The notes beneath the pieces were generated by a model. It was not told where the DNA came from. It saw only the letters and a program-made list of their open reading frames with translations, and made no database searches. A DNA stretch of 64,000 bases from Novosphingobium sp. EMRT-2 (GTDB taxonomy: Bacteria > Pseudomonadota > Alphaproteobacteria > Sphingomonadales > Sphingomonadaceae): NCBI RefSeq assembly GCF_005145025.1, contig NZ_CP039695.1, positions 2,351,501 to 2,415,500 on the forward strand, in the 5' to 3' direction. Both the position numbers and the translations under genes were made by a program. The stretch's first letter is position 1. Every line of letters starts with the position of its first letter. Shown here piece after piece: positions 31,707 through 40,179 of the stretch.

Positions 31707-33350
31707 ATGAAGTCACGCTGGTATGCCCGGTTTCCCCGGGCCGTGCCGGTGGGGATTTTCGTGCTGACGATGGCGATCACCGGCGTCAGCGTCTATGCGA
31801 TCGAGCGCGCCGAACGGCAGCGTGAAACCGCGCAACTCGGCCAGATCGCGCAGTCCGTGGCGTCCGGCCTCGAACGGCGCGCCAATGCCAGTTCCGCCTA
31901 TCTGCGGTCGGGCGCCGCGCTGTTCGCGACGCAGCGCGTGGTCGAAGCGCCGCTGTTCCAGACGTTCATTGGCCAGTTGCATCTCAACGGCACCTATGCC
32001 GGTTCCGACGGCATCGGCTGGGCCATGAAAGTGAACCGGCAGGATATTCCCACGGTGGAGGATGTGATCCGCCGCAACGGTGATCCCGCCTTTGCCATCC
32101 GTCCCCGTCCGGCGGCAAGCGCACGCTTCGTGGTGCCGATCATGTATCTCCAGCCGGACAGCGAGCGGAACCGCCGCGCGATCGGCTTCGACATGCATTC
32201 CGAGCCCGTCCGTCGCAGCGCGATGCAGACCGCGGAACGCCTGGGCCGCCCCACCGCGACGGGCAAGGTCGTGCTGCAACAGGAAGGCCCCGGCGGCGGT
32301 TCTCCCGGATTTCTCATCTACATGCCGGTCTATGGCCTGGGCGGAACGCGGATTGAACAGAACCTGCGCGGGTTCGTCTATAGTCCGTTCAACGCCCGCC
32401 AGTTCCTGGAAGCCTCGATCGACACGGTCAGCATGGAACCGGCGGGCATTCGCCTCTACGATCAGGCGGTCGCCCCGGCCAACCTGCTGGCGGAAGTGCC
32501 GCTGGCCAGCCGCTCGGGCCTTGTCGCCCGCCGCGCGATCGATCTCGCCGGCCGGCGCTGGGTGCTGGAAGTGGAAGCGCCGGCTTCGGCCATGCTCAGC
32601 GGCATGTCGGTAATGACCTTGCTGTTCGGGTTGCTGGTGGCCACCCTGCTGCTGGTCCTCGCGCGCGTGCTGACGCATCAGGCTTCCGAAGACCGCGAGG
32701 CGCTGGCCTGGTTCGAGCAGCAGGCCTCGATCCGCAACTCGCTGACGCGCGAACTGAACCACCGGGTCAAGAACACGCTGGCCAACGTGCTGTCGATCAT
32801 CGCGCTGACACGCCGGCGCGCGACCAGCCTCGACAGCTTCGCGGACAGCCTTGAGGGACGCATTCGCGCGCTGTCCGCCACGCACGACCTGCTCACCCAG
32901 TCCGAATGGGGCGCAACGCCGATCCGCGCGATCGTGAAGGCCGAAATGGCGCCTTACGCGCAGGATGCGGAACGCCACCTTGTTCTGGGCGGGCCGGACG
33001 TGGATCTTGCCCCGAACGACGCGCTTTCGCTCGGCCTTGCCATTCACGAACTGGCGACCAATGCCGCCAAGTATGGTGCGCTAAGCGTGGAGGATGGGCA
33101 GGTGTCGGTGCGCTGGGCGATGGTCGCGGACAATCTGGCCCGGATCGAATGGCAGGAGCGCGGCGGCCCGGCGGTTTCGGTGTCCGGGCGCCGCGAACGC
33201 GGCTTCGGCACCGATCTGATCGAGAAGATCGTCGCGCACGAACTGCGCAATCCGGTCGATCTGCGCTTCGATCCGGAGGGGGTGTCCTGCACGCTGACCG
33301 TGCCGGTGCGCCGTCGCGGCGATTTCGCGATCCGCGAGAGCAAGGCCTAG
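31707..33350 (+). CDS. CHASE-domain sensor histidine kinase, HWE/HisKA_2 family (probable PhyR kinase)
   Basis: A 547-residue membrane kinase: a first helix near residue 12-30, a periplasmic CHASE sensor domain (about 35-265), and a second helix (MSVMTLLFGLLVATLLLVLA). The phosphoacceptor box LNHRVKNTLANVLSIIAL has its His near residue 352, and an HWE-type ATPase domain with ELATNAAKYGAL follows. Kinases of this type phosphorylate PhyR to switch on the stress response. Convergent placement with phyR supports that partner. A GTG at 31680 after AAGGA is an alternative start. Confidence 0.88.
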   Translation: MKSRWYARFPRAVPVGIFVLTMAITGVSVYAIERAERQRETAQLGQIAQSVASGLERRANASSAYLRSGAALFATQRVVEAPLFQTFIGQLHLNGTYAGSDGIGWAMKVNRQDIPTVEDVIRRNGDPAFAIRPRPAASARFVVPIMYLQPDSERNRRAIGFDMHSEPVRRSAMQTAERLGRPTATGKVVLQQEGPGGGSPGFLIYMPVYGLGGTRIEQNLRGFVYSPFNARQFLEASIDTVSMEPAGIRLYDQAVAPANLLAEVPLASRSGLVARRAIDLAGRRWVLEVEAPASAMLSGMSVMTLLFGLLVATLLLVLARVLTHQASEDREALAWFEQQASIRNSLTRELNHRVKNTLANVLSIIALTRRRATSLDSFADSLEGRIRALSATHDLLTQSEWGATPIRAIVKAEMAPYAQDAERHLVLGGPDVDLAPNDALSLGLAIHELATNAAKYGALSVEDGQVSVRWAMVADNLARIEWQERGGPAVSVSGRRERGFGTDLIEKIVAHELRNPVDLRFDPEGVSCTLTVPVRRRGDFAIRESKA

Positions 33351-33384
33351 GGCCAGGACCGATTGCAGGCGCCCGCTACAAGGC

Positions 33385-33412
33385 AGGCCCGCCTCCTTGC
33401 GGAAACGGGCCT
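33385..33412. terminator. Candidate shared terminator hairpin between the kinase and phyR genes
   Basis: AGGCCCG (33385-33391) pairs with CGGGCCT (33406-33412) in the short gap between two convergent genes. There is no T run on either side, so the call is tentative. Confidence 0.4.
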
Positions 33413-33431
33413 CCATCGCTCTTGCGCGGCC

Positions 33432-34232
33432 TCAGGCCAGCGGTTGGCTTGATCCGAAGAACAGCGCCTGGCTGATCGCCGCGCGCACCGTCGCTTCCTG
33501 GAACGGCTTGGTCACCAGGTAGGTCGGCTCGGGCCGATCCCCCGTCAGCAGACGTTCGGGATAGGCGGTAATGAAGATCACCGGCACGTCGGCGATGGCG
33601 AGGATGTCATCCACCGCGTCCAGCCCCGAACTGCCGTCGGCCAGCTGGATATCGGCCAGGACCAGGCCCGGCGTGTGGTCCGCCACGATCGCGCGCGCCT
33701 GCGTGCGCGTGGCCGCCATGCCGCAGACGTCGTGCCCCAGCGACCGCACCAGGTCTTCAAGCTGCATGGAGATCAGCGGCTCATCCTCGATGATCAGGAC
33801 CGACGTGGCCGATTCCAGATCGATCTCGGCCACGGCTTCGCGCACGAAATCCTCGATCGCGGCTTCGTCGACACCCATGATCATGGCGGCTTCCGGCGTG
33901 GAGAAATCCTCCAGCGTCGTCAGCAGCAAGGCCTGGCGGTTCAAGGGCGTGATGGCCGAAAGGCGTTCCTGCACGGCCGCTTCATGCAGCCCGGCTACGC
34001 CGGCACCGGCGCGATCGCCGGTATCCACGAAACCGCTCGACCACACGCGGTGAAACGCATGGTACAGCTGCGGCCGGCCTTCGCCGATCAGCGCGCGCAG
34101 TTCGCCATCGGCCAGCGCCGCTTCCAGCGTGGCGCGCACGAAGGCGTCGCCGGTGGACTGGCTGCCCGTCAGCGCGCGCGCGTACCGGCGCAAATAGGGA
34201 AGATTGGTGGCGACCTTGGCACCCAATGACAT
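33432..34232 (-). CDS. phyR: Anti-anti-sigma response regulator PhyR
   Basis: A 266-residue protein. An N-terminal sigma-like domain (residues 1-135, with PLNRQALLLTTLEDFSTPEAA resembling region 4) is followed by a receiver domain with phospho-acceptor D194 in VLADIQLADG. The receiver shows PVIFITAYPERLL and YLVTKPFQ, the altered pattern of the FATGUY-type receivers. When phosphorylated it binds NepR and frees EcfG. Its own EcfG-type promoter lies 37 bases upstream. Confidence 0.95.
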   Translation of the reverse strand: MSLGAKVATNLPYLRRYARALTGSQSTGDAFVRATLEAALADGELRALIGEGRPQLYHAFHRVWSSGFVDTGDRAGAGVAGLHEAAVQERLSAITPLNRQALLLTTLEDFSTPEAAMIMGVDEAAIEDFVREAVAEIDLESATSVLIIEDEPLISMQLEDLVRSLGHDVCGMAATRTQARAIVADHTPGLVLADIQLADGSSGLDAVDDILAIADVPVIFITAYPERLLTGDRPEPTYLVTKPFQEATVRAAISQALFFGSSQPLA

Positions 34233-34268
34233 GCAAATCCTTTCCCGATCGATCGGATATCGCCCCTA

Positions 34269-34294
34269 AACGCGCGTGCCTCGCATCTGGTTCC
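34269..34294 (-). promoter_or_regulatory. EcfG-type promoter of phyR
   Basis: On the minus strand GGAAC (34294-34290) and CGTT (34272-34269) are separated by 17 bases, matching the EcfG consensus. The phyR ATG is 37 bases downstream of the CGTT element, giving a leader of about 30 bases. Confidence 0.8.
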
Positions 34295-34368
34295 CGCCGG
34301 CATCGAACATGGTTTCTTGGCGCGGACTATTATGGATCAAAACAGTCGGAAATATTTTTCCATGGCCG

Positions 34369-34393
34369 GGAACCCGCCGCCGTGTAGCGCATT
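34369..34393 (+). promoter_or_regulatory. EcfG-like promoter of the candidate small RNA
   Basis: GGAAC at 34369-34373 is followed after 16 bases by CATT at 34390-34393, one mismatch from the EcfG CGTT element. The predicted transcription start near 34400 falls two bases before the 5' hairpin of the candidate RNA. Confidence 0.5.
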
Positions 34394-34399
34394 TATGTT

Positions 34400-34487
34400 A
34401 TGTCACTGCCGAGACCCCCCTCCCGTCCAAGCGGCCGTGACACGATCCCTGAAGGCTCTCGCCGGTACCCCCGGCGAGAGCCTTTTT
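34400..34487 (+). ncRNA. Candidate GsrN-like stress small RNA
   Basis: About 88 bases lie in the gap between phyR and an acetyltransferase gene, on the opposite strand to both. A 5' hairpin has stem GTCAC-x-GCCG (34402-34411) with CGGC-x-GTGAC (34432-34441) and a 20-base loop containing CCCCCCTCCC. A 12-base linker follows, then a strong terminator hairpin with TTTTT. The Caulobacter EcfG-dependent RNA GsrN has the same layout and uses its C-rich loop to pair with G-rich mRNA. No open frame is present. Expression and homology are unproven. Confidence 0.6.
34453..34487 (+). terminator. Rho-independent terminator of the candidate small RNA
   Basis: AGGCTCTCGCCGG and CCGGCGAGAGCCT form a 13-bp stem with a TACCC loop followed by TTTTT. 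The T run exists only in the plus orientation, yet no plus-strand gene precedes it, which points to an unannotated transcript. Confidence 0.9.
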
Positions 34488-34576
34488 CCTTGATGACATT
34501 GTCAGCGCCGGTCCCGGATCGGAAGAACGGGGCCGAAAAACATCCGGCCGGACAACAACCGGGAGGCGGGCGGCGC

Positions 34577-35734
34577 TTACAGCGCCTTCTGGTAGATTTC
34601 GTATTCCTTGTTCACATGGCTGTCGATCGCGTCGGCAATGGCGATCATTCCCTGGTTGTCGTCCAGGATCCAGCCGATCTCGCCGCGGCTTGCGCCATAG
34701 TTGGCCACCGAATTGCGCCGGATGTACTCGATCATCATGAAGGCGAGCTGGCTGGCGAGGCGCGAGGCCTGCAGCCGTTTGCGCACGCCCATCAGCGGCA
34801 CGCGCATCGTGCGCACCTTGGGCTTGCGCAGCCACAGCAGCAGCTTGATCCAGTTGAACGGGAACAGCTTGCCCTTCATCGGCCGGAGCACTTCGTTGAG
34901 ATCGGGCAGCGTCATCATGAACGCGACCGGTTCGCCCTCGTATTCGGCGACCATGATCAGATCCTCGCGCACGATCGGCTTGAACTTCTTGCCGGCGTAG
35001 GCGATTTCGCGGTCGGTGAAGGGCACGAACCCCCAATTGTCGGACCAGGCATCGTTGAGGATGTCGAGAATCAGCGCTGCCTCAGCATCGAACTTGCTCT
35101 TGTCGACATTGCGGATGCGGATCTTCGGATTCTTCTCGCCTGACTGGACGATGCGCTGGATCAGCGGCGGAAACGGCTTCGAAATGTCCAGCTCATAGGT
35201 CTTGAGCGTCTTGGCCGGGGTATAGCCCTGCGCCTCGATATAGGTCTGGTAGCGCTTGGGCTGGTGCCCCATCATCACCGTGGGTGGATGATCGTGCCCA
35301 CGCGTGAGCTGGCCCGGCTCCTCCCACACCGACATCGACAGCGGCGCGAGCACGCGCGTCATGCCCTTGCCGCGCAGCCAGTCTTCTGCGGTGGCGATCA
35401 GCGCGCGGGCGACGTCGCCGTCCTCCGCCTCGAGCAGCCCCCAGTTGCCCACGCCCGGCCCCATGCCCTGCTGCGGGTCCATCGCCAGCGCCAGATGATC
35501 GAGGTGCGCCGAGATGCGGCCGACGATGCGATCGCCACGCCGCGCGAGGAAGAACTGGACATCGGCATGGCCGAAGAACGGATTCTTCGCTGGATCGACC
35601 AGTTCCAGCGCTTCCATCCGCAGCGGCGGCACCCAGTTCGGGTCGTCGGCGTTGATCCGATAGGCAAGGTCCACGAAAGCCTCGCGCTCCGCCTTGCCGG
35701 AAACGGGAGTGATGACTACTTCGCCGTGAGCCAC
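34577..35734 (-). CDS. GNAT-superfamily acetyltransferase-like protein (YghO-like)
   Basis: A 385-residue protein with FVDLAYRINADDPNWVPPLR near the N-terminus, RRGDRIVGRISAHLDH, MMGHQPKRYQTYIEAQGY and a second half containing MVAEYEGEPVAFMMTLPDLN. The two halves look like tandem GNAT-type folds. It is similar to a widespread uncharacterised family labelled N-acetyltransferase or YghO; the substrate is unknown. The start is GTG at 35734 (after AAAGG); an ATG 96 bases upstream seems too early. Confidence 0.75.
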   Translation of the reverse strand: MAHGEVVITPVSGKAEREAFVDLAYRINADDPNWVPPLRMEALELVDPAKNPFFGHADVQFFLARRGDRIVGRISAHLDHLALAMDPQQGMGPGVGNWGLLEAEDGDVARALIATAEDWLRGKGMTRVLAPLSMSVWEEPGQLTRGHDHPPTVMMGHQPKRYQTYIEAQGYTPAKTLKTYELDISKPFPPLIQRIVQSGEKNPKIRIRNVDKSKFDAEAALILDILNDAWSDNWGFVPFTDREIAYAGKKFKPIVREDLIMVAEYEGEPVAFMMTLPDLNEVLRPMKGKLFPFNWIKLLLWLRKPKVRTMRVPLMGVRKRLQASRLASQLAFMMIEYIRRNSVANYGASRGEIGWILDDNQGMIAIADAIDSHVNKEYEIYQKAL

Positions 35735-35881
35735 GATCTTGCCTTTGTTTGCGATTAGAGGGTCGTCACCGGCGACCTGCGGTTGGTCCCGGCAACTTGT
35801 CAAGCCGGACGGAGCGTGAGAGCCCGGCATCGAATCAGGAACCGGTTCCCAGGCCGGCCAGGGTCACTGTGGAATAAAGAC

Positions 35882-36973
35882 ATGATTGTTTCCGACATTC
35901 TCGAAAACCCGGCAGCCGCGCCGTCCGGCGTCGCCAGTGCGCGGAGCCTGGCCGGCACGCCTGACGACAAGGACATGCTGCGCGCCGCCGTGGACCTCAC
36001 GCGCGATATCGCGACGGCCCGGCCCGGCATCTACTGGCCGGACATGCTGGCTTCGGCCGCGCTGGGCTATGCCGCGCTGGCGGGTGCGATCCTGGTGGCC
36101 AGCCCTTGGGCCGCGCTCGCCTGCGGCGCGCTCGCCGCGCTGGCGCTCTACCGCGCGCTGCTGTTCATCCACGAACTGACGCACATCCACAAGAATGCGC
36201 TGCCGGGCTTCCGCCTGGCGTGGAACCTGCTGGTCGGCATCCCGATGCTGACGCCCTCGTTCATGTACGAAGGCGTGCACACCCTGCACCACGCCCGCAC
36301 GCGCTATGGCACGGCGGAAGATCCGGAATACTTGCCGCTGGCGCTGATGAAGCCGTGGTCGCTGCCGGTGTTCCTGATCTCGGCGATCCTGCTGCCGCTG
36401 GCGCTGCTGATCCGTTCGGGCATTCTGGTGCCGCTGGGCGTGGTCATCCCGCCGTTGCGGACGCTGGTGTGGGAACGCGCCTCGGCGCTGGCGATCAACC
36501 CCGCGTTCCGCCGCCGCCCGCCCGAAGGCGATTTCGCGCGGATGGTGTTCTGGCAGGAACTGGGCGCGTCCGCCTGGGCGATCTTCCTGCTCGGTTGGTC
36601 GGCCACGCACGGCTGGCGGCCGCTGGCGATCGGCCTGGCGGTGATTTCCGCCACGGCGGTGCTCAACCAGATCCGCACGCTCGTCGCCCATCTGTGGGAG
36701 AACGAGGGCGATGCCATGACCGTGACGGGGCAGTATCTCGATTCGGTCAACGTGCCGCCGCCGGCGCTGCTCGCGCCGCTGTGGGCGCCGGTGGGCCTGC
36801 GCTATCACGCGCTGCATCACCTGCTGCCCAGCATGCCCTACCATTCGCTGGGCGAAGCGCACCGGCGGCTGCGTGCGCATCTGGGCGGGGGATCGACCTA
36901 CGAGCAGGCCAACTATCCGGGGCTGCTGCCGCTGGTCGGCCGGCTGGCACGCAGCACGATGGGCGCGCGCTGA
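35882..36973 (+). CDS. Membrane fatty acid desaturase
   Basis: A 363-residue membrane protein with the di-iron histidine boxes HELTH (about residue 97), HTLHH (about 134) and HALHH (about 316), and at least four hydrophobic helices between them. Desaturases insert double bonds into acyl chains or related lipids. The regiospecificity cannot be read from sequence. The ATG at 35882 is weakly preceded by AAAGA. It is divergent from the acetyltransferase and convergent with lptG. Confidence 0.88.
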   Translation: MIVSDILENPAAAPSGVASARSLAGTPDDKDMLRAAVDLTRDIATARPGIYWPDMLASAALGYAALAGAILVASPWAALACGALAALALYRALLFIHELTHIHKNALPGFRLAWNLLVGIPMLTPSFMYEGVHTLHHARTRYGTAEDPEYLPLALMKPWSLPVFLISAILLPLALLIRSGILVPLGVVIPPLRTLVWERASALAINPAFRRRPPEGDFARMVFWQELGASAWAIFLLGWSATHGWRPLAIGLAVISATAVLNQIRTLVAHLWENEGDAMTVTGQYLDSVNVPPPALLAPLWAPVGLRYHALHHLLPSMPYHSLGEAHRRLRAHLGGGSTYEQANYPGLLPLVGRLARSTMGAR

Positions 36974-36984
36974 TACGTCGGAAA

Positions 36985-37005
36985 GGGCGCGAACCGTTCG
37001 CGCCC
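36985..37005. terminator. Bidirectional terminator hairpin between desaturase and lptG
   Basis: GGGCGCGAA and TTCGCGCCC form a perfect 9-bp stem with a 3-base loop in the 44-base gap between convergent genes. T runs are absent. Confidence 0.5.
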
Positions 37006-37017
37006 GCTTCCCCGGCG

Positions 37018-38118
37018 CTACTCTTCGGTTCGCACCAGCACGGTTTCGCCGATCAGCAGGAACAGGAAGAACGGCGCCCAGGCCGCGAGCAGCGGCGGGT
37101 ATCCGCCGAAGTTGCCCATGGCGAGCGCGGCATTGTCCACCACGAAATAGGCGAAGCCCAGCGCCATGCCGCCGATCGCGCGGATGAACAGGTGGCCCGA
37201 CCGGGCCAGGCCGAACGCGGCCGTGGCGCCCAGCAATGGCATCAGCAGTGCCGAAAGCGGCCCGCTGAACTTGTGCCACCACTTGCCGTCGATCTCGCCC
37301 GTGCGGAACCCGGCCGCGCGGATCGCCTCGATCGAGCGCGAGAGGTGCGTGACCGATTCGCCATCGGCATCGACGTTCTTGATGACCACCTGCACCGGCT
37401 CGACGCCCTGGGCATAGACCTGCGGCCCCGGCAGGTCGGTCTGCCGCGCGCTCTGCACGTCGAACGCCACCGGGCGGTCGAACCGCCACCCCGGCCTGGC
37501 GTAGCTGGCCGAAGGCGCGGTCACGATCTCGGTTACCATGCCGGTGGGATCGCGGCGAAACCAGCTCACGTCGCTCATGCGGATCGCGGCGCCTTCGCCG
37601 GCAACGGAACGCGCGAACAGGATGTTTTGCCCGTCCTGCAGCCACACGTTCGTCTTGACCCCGCTATCGATCGGAATCGGGCCATAGTCCGCCGCTTCCC
37701 ACGCCTTCAGCGTGGCGGTGGAGCGCGCTACGACCCGTTCGTTGAACGCGAAGGTCACCAGCGAGGTCACGGCCGCCACCAGAAACAGCGGCGCCAGCAC
37801 CTGATGGGCGGAAAGGCCGGACGCCTTCATCGCGATGACCTCGCTGTTCTGGTTCAGCGTCATCAGCGTGATGATCGTGGCGAGCAGCACGGAATAGGGC
37901 AGGAAGCGGCTGACCAGCTGCGGGAAGCGCAGGCTCACGTAGGTCAGCAGCTGGGCCTGCCCGTTGCCGGGCGCGGCCAGGATCGATCCGCTTTCGCTGA
38001 GCAGGTCCAGCATCTGCAGGACCATGACCAGCATCAGCAGCACCGCCACGATCCGCACCGCGAACATCTTGGCGATGTAGAGCGTCATCGTCCGCGACGG
38101 AAAGAACTCAAACTGCAC
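37018..38118 (-). CDS. lptG: LPS export ABC transporter permease LptG
   Basis: A 366-residue permease with six transmembrane helices, three at each end, and a periplasmic beta-jellyroll domain between. With LptF and LptB2 it extracts lipopolysaccharide from the inner membrane. Segments such as YIAKMFAVRIVAVLLMLVMV and FFLFLLIGETVLVRTEE at the ends fit. It starts with GTG at 38118, overlapping lptF by 11 bases, so translation is coupled. Confidence 0.93.
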   Translation of the reverse strand: MQFEFFPSRTMTLYIAKMFAVRIVAVLLMLVMVLQMLDLLSESGSILAAPGNGQAQLLTYVSLRFPQLVSRFLPYSVLLATIITLMTLNQNSEVIAMKASGLSAHQVLAPLFLVAAVTSLVTFAFNERVVARSTATLKAWEAADYGPIPIDSGVKTNVWLQDGQNILFARSVAGEGAAIRMSDVSWFRRDPTGMVTEIVTAPSASYARPGWRFDRPVAFDVQSARQTDLPGPQVYAQGVEPVQVVIKNVDADGESVTHLSRSIEAIRAAGFRTGEIDGKWWHKFSGPLSALLMPLLGATAAFGLARSGHLFIRAIGGMALGFAYFVVDNAALAMGNFGGYPPLLAAWAPFFLFLLIGETVLVRTEE

Positions 38119-39349
38119 CGGTCGTCTCCGCCTCGCTCGCCGCCGGCGTGGCGCGTTCGTGGCGCTGCGCGAACAGCTTGCCCACCGCGCCGGCCAGCTT
38201 GGCGAAGCCGCGCTCCAGCGCGCCGATCGGCTGACCGCCCGGCACGTAGGCCAGCCGCCAGTACATCCACACGATCAGCGCGGCGAACAGCAGGAACGGC
38301 CCCCACAGCGCCAGCGTCGGATCGATCCGACCCAGGCTGGCGACATCCTGCCCGTACTGGTTCACCTTGTGATAGGCCACGACCATGACAATCGACAGGA
38401 ACACGCCGAGCGAGGAGGTCGATCGCTTGGGCGGCACCGCCAGCGCCACCGCCAGCAGCGGCAGCAGGACCATCATCACCACTTCCACCAGGCGGTAATT
38501 CAGGCTGGCCCGGCTCTCGTTGCGCATCTGCTCGGAATATTTGTCGTTCCAGCCGATCTTGAGCAGTTCGGGCAGGAAGTATTCCCGGTCCTCGTTGCCG
38601 CGCTGGCGGAACTGCTCGATCTTCGGCAGGTCGATCGGCAGGTCGTGGCTGGCGAACGAGAGCACGCGTGGCGAATTGATGCCCTTGCCTTCCTGCACGA
38701 TCTGGCCGTCGGTCAGGCGCAGGATCACCGTGTCCGGGTTCTCGCGGTTGGCGAAGAAGCGGCCCTCTCGCGCCGAAACCACCAGCGTCTGCCCTTTTTC
38801 GGTCACGATCCGGGCGAAGATGCCACGCAGGTCGCGCCCCTCGTCGCGGCTTGAGTCCACGCGCAGCGCGGTCTTGTCCTGCAGCGAGTTGAATTCCCCG
38901 ACCTTGATCGAGGCGCCGAGCGCGCCCGAGCGCAGCTCGAACTGGAGCTGTTCGTAGTAATAGCGCGAAAGCGGCTGGAGATAGCCGACGATCAGCAGGT
39001 TCACGGCCGCCAGCACGATCGCGAAGATATAGGGCACGCGCAGCAGCCGCGTGTAGGACAGCCCCACCGCGCGCATCACGTCGAGTTCGGAACTGGTCGC
39101 CAGCTTGCGGAAGGCGAACAGGATGCCCAGCATCAGGCCCAGGGGAATCGCCAGACTGGCGTATTCTGGCAGGAGGTTGGCCAGCATCTTGAACACGACG
39201 CTGACCGGCCCGCCTTCCGTCGCCACGAAATCGAACAGCTTCAGCATCTTGTCGAGCACAAGCAGCGACGCCGCGATCGCGAACACCGACAGCATCGGCA
39301 CGATCACGAGCCGGGCAATGTAACGGTCTGTGGCGGTGAGAAATTTCAC
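38108..39349 (-). CDS. lptF: LPS export ABC transporter permease LptF
   Basis: A 413-residue permease with the start KFLTATDRYIARLVIVPML, PLGLMLGILFAFRKLATSSE and LDVMRAVGLSYTRLL, matching LptF. It pairs with LptG and LptB to move lipopolysaccharide toward the periplasmic bridge. A GTG at 39349 is chosen because it begins the conserved KFL sequence; an ATG 17 codons upstream is possible. First gene of the lptFG operon. Confidence 0.92.
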   Translation of the reverse strand: MKFLTATDRYIARLVIVPMLSVFAIAASLLVLDKMLKLFDFVATEGGPVSVVFKMLANLLPEYASLAIPLGLMLGILFAFRKLATSSELDVMRAVGLSYTRLLRVPYIFAIVLAAVNLLIVGYLQPLSRYYYEQLQFELRSGALGASIKVGEFNSLQDKTALRVDSSRDEGRDLRGIFARIVTEKGQTLVVSAREGRFFANRENPDTVILRLTDGQIVQEGKGINSPRVLSFASHDLPIDLPKIEQFRQRGNEDREYFLPELLKIGWNDKYSEQMRNESRASLNYRLVEVVMMVLLPLLAVALAVPPKRSTSSLGVFLSIVMVVAYHKVNQYGQDVASLGRIDPTLALWGPFLLFAALIVWMYWRLAYVPGGQPIGALERGFAKLAGAVGKLFAQRHERATPAASEAETTGAV

Positions 39350-39659
39350 GTCTGGGGCGATCTTCGTCGTGCAAAATCCGGCGGGTCCAGCGTCCCGCAT
39401 CGCCCCGACTAGCGGGGAAACCGTGCGCGCGAAAGTGCCAATCGCGGTGTTACGCTTTGGGAAAAACGTAACAAGGCGGTTGTCAGAACGCAGCGGCGGC
39501 GGAATAAACACGCCCGCATGGACCGAAGCCGGAAGCGGCGCCTGGCTTCTTCTGCATCCGATCCGGCTTCGTTGCGCCAGCGCAATGCCTGATGGCGCGG
39601 TTGCGCCGATGCGAGGGGCTGGCAGCGGACAGGGCCATGATCGCGGGGGATGGAACGTT
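39350..39659. other. 310-base intergenic region with one inverted repeat
   Basis: The region lies between divergent lptF and an uncharacterised gene. It holds TGTTACG (39448-39454) and CGTAACA (39467-39473), a perfect 7-bp inverted repeat with a 12-base spacer that could be an operator. No RNA gene or convincing small open frame is seen. Confidence 0.4.
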
Positions 39660-40160
39660 GTGAACCAGCAGGCAACTGGAGCCGCATGGTGGAAGCGGCA
39701 ACTGGCGCGCAATTGCGCGCAGCCGGACGATCTGCACCTTCTGGCGCGGCAGTGCGAACAACTGCATCCCGATGAACAGCATATCGGGTTCGAACAGGTG
39801 CTGCGCCTGCTCGCCGACGTTGGCCTTGCTCCAGGAGGGGGCCTTACTCCAGGAGGGGGCCTTGCTCCGGGAGGGGGTCTTGCCCCGGGAAAGGCGGCTC
39901 CGGGGCTGGCCAGCGCCGATCCGGTGATGCTGTGGGTCAGCCTGCTGGCGGATTCCGGGGCGTATGAAAGCGCGGCGATGGCGATCATGCCGTCCGACGC
40001 GGTCTATTCCGGCGGGCGCCGGGCCGATGGCCTGCACAGCGCGCAAGTGACTCTGCCCGGCGGGGCCGTCGCCGATTGCCGCGCCGCGCGCTCGCAGGCG
40101 ATGGCCTGGCTGGCTGCTTTGCTCCGCGCGCTGGCGCACGCGATGCTCAAGCGGTACTGA
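39660..40160 (+). CDS. Uncharacterised protein with a Pro/Gly hexapeptide repeat
   Basis: A 166-residue protein of unknown function. The first half is hydrophilic (LARQCEQLHPDEQHIGFEQV), then a four-unit GLAPGG repeat acts as a flexible linker. The second half is conserved-looking (ADPVMLWVSLLADSGAYESA, ending in a hydrophobic helix AMAWLAALLRALAHAML). The GTG at 39660 after GGGGGA is chosen; ATG codons further upstream in the same frame lack ribosome-binding sites. It is convergent with clpS, only 19 bases away. Confidence 0.6.
   Translation: MNQQATGAAWWKRQLARNCAQPDDLHLLARQCEQLHPDEQHIGFEQVLRLLADVGLAPGGGLTPGGGLAPGGGLAPGKAAPGLASADPVMLWVSLLADSGAYESAAMAIMPSDAVYSGGRRADGLHSAQVTLPGGAVADCRAARSQAMAWLAALLRALAHAMLKRY
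39822..39893 (+). repeat. 18-bp in-frame tandem repeat, four units
   Basis: Four consecutive units start with GGCCTTGCTCC or close variants and encode GLAPGG, GLTPGG, GLAPGG and GLAPGK. The length is a multiple of three, so gain or loss of units keeps the frame. Confidence 0.9.
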
Positions 40161-40179
40161 GAGGACTACCCGTCGCGGG

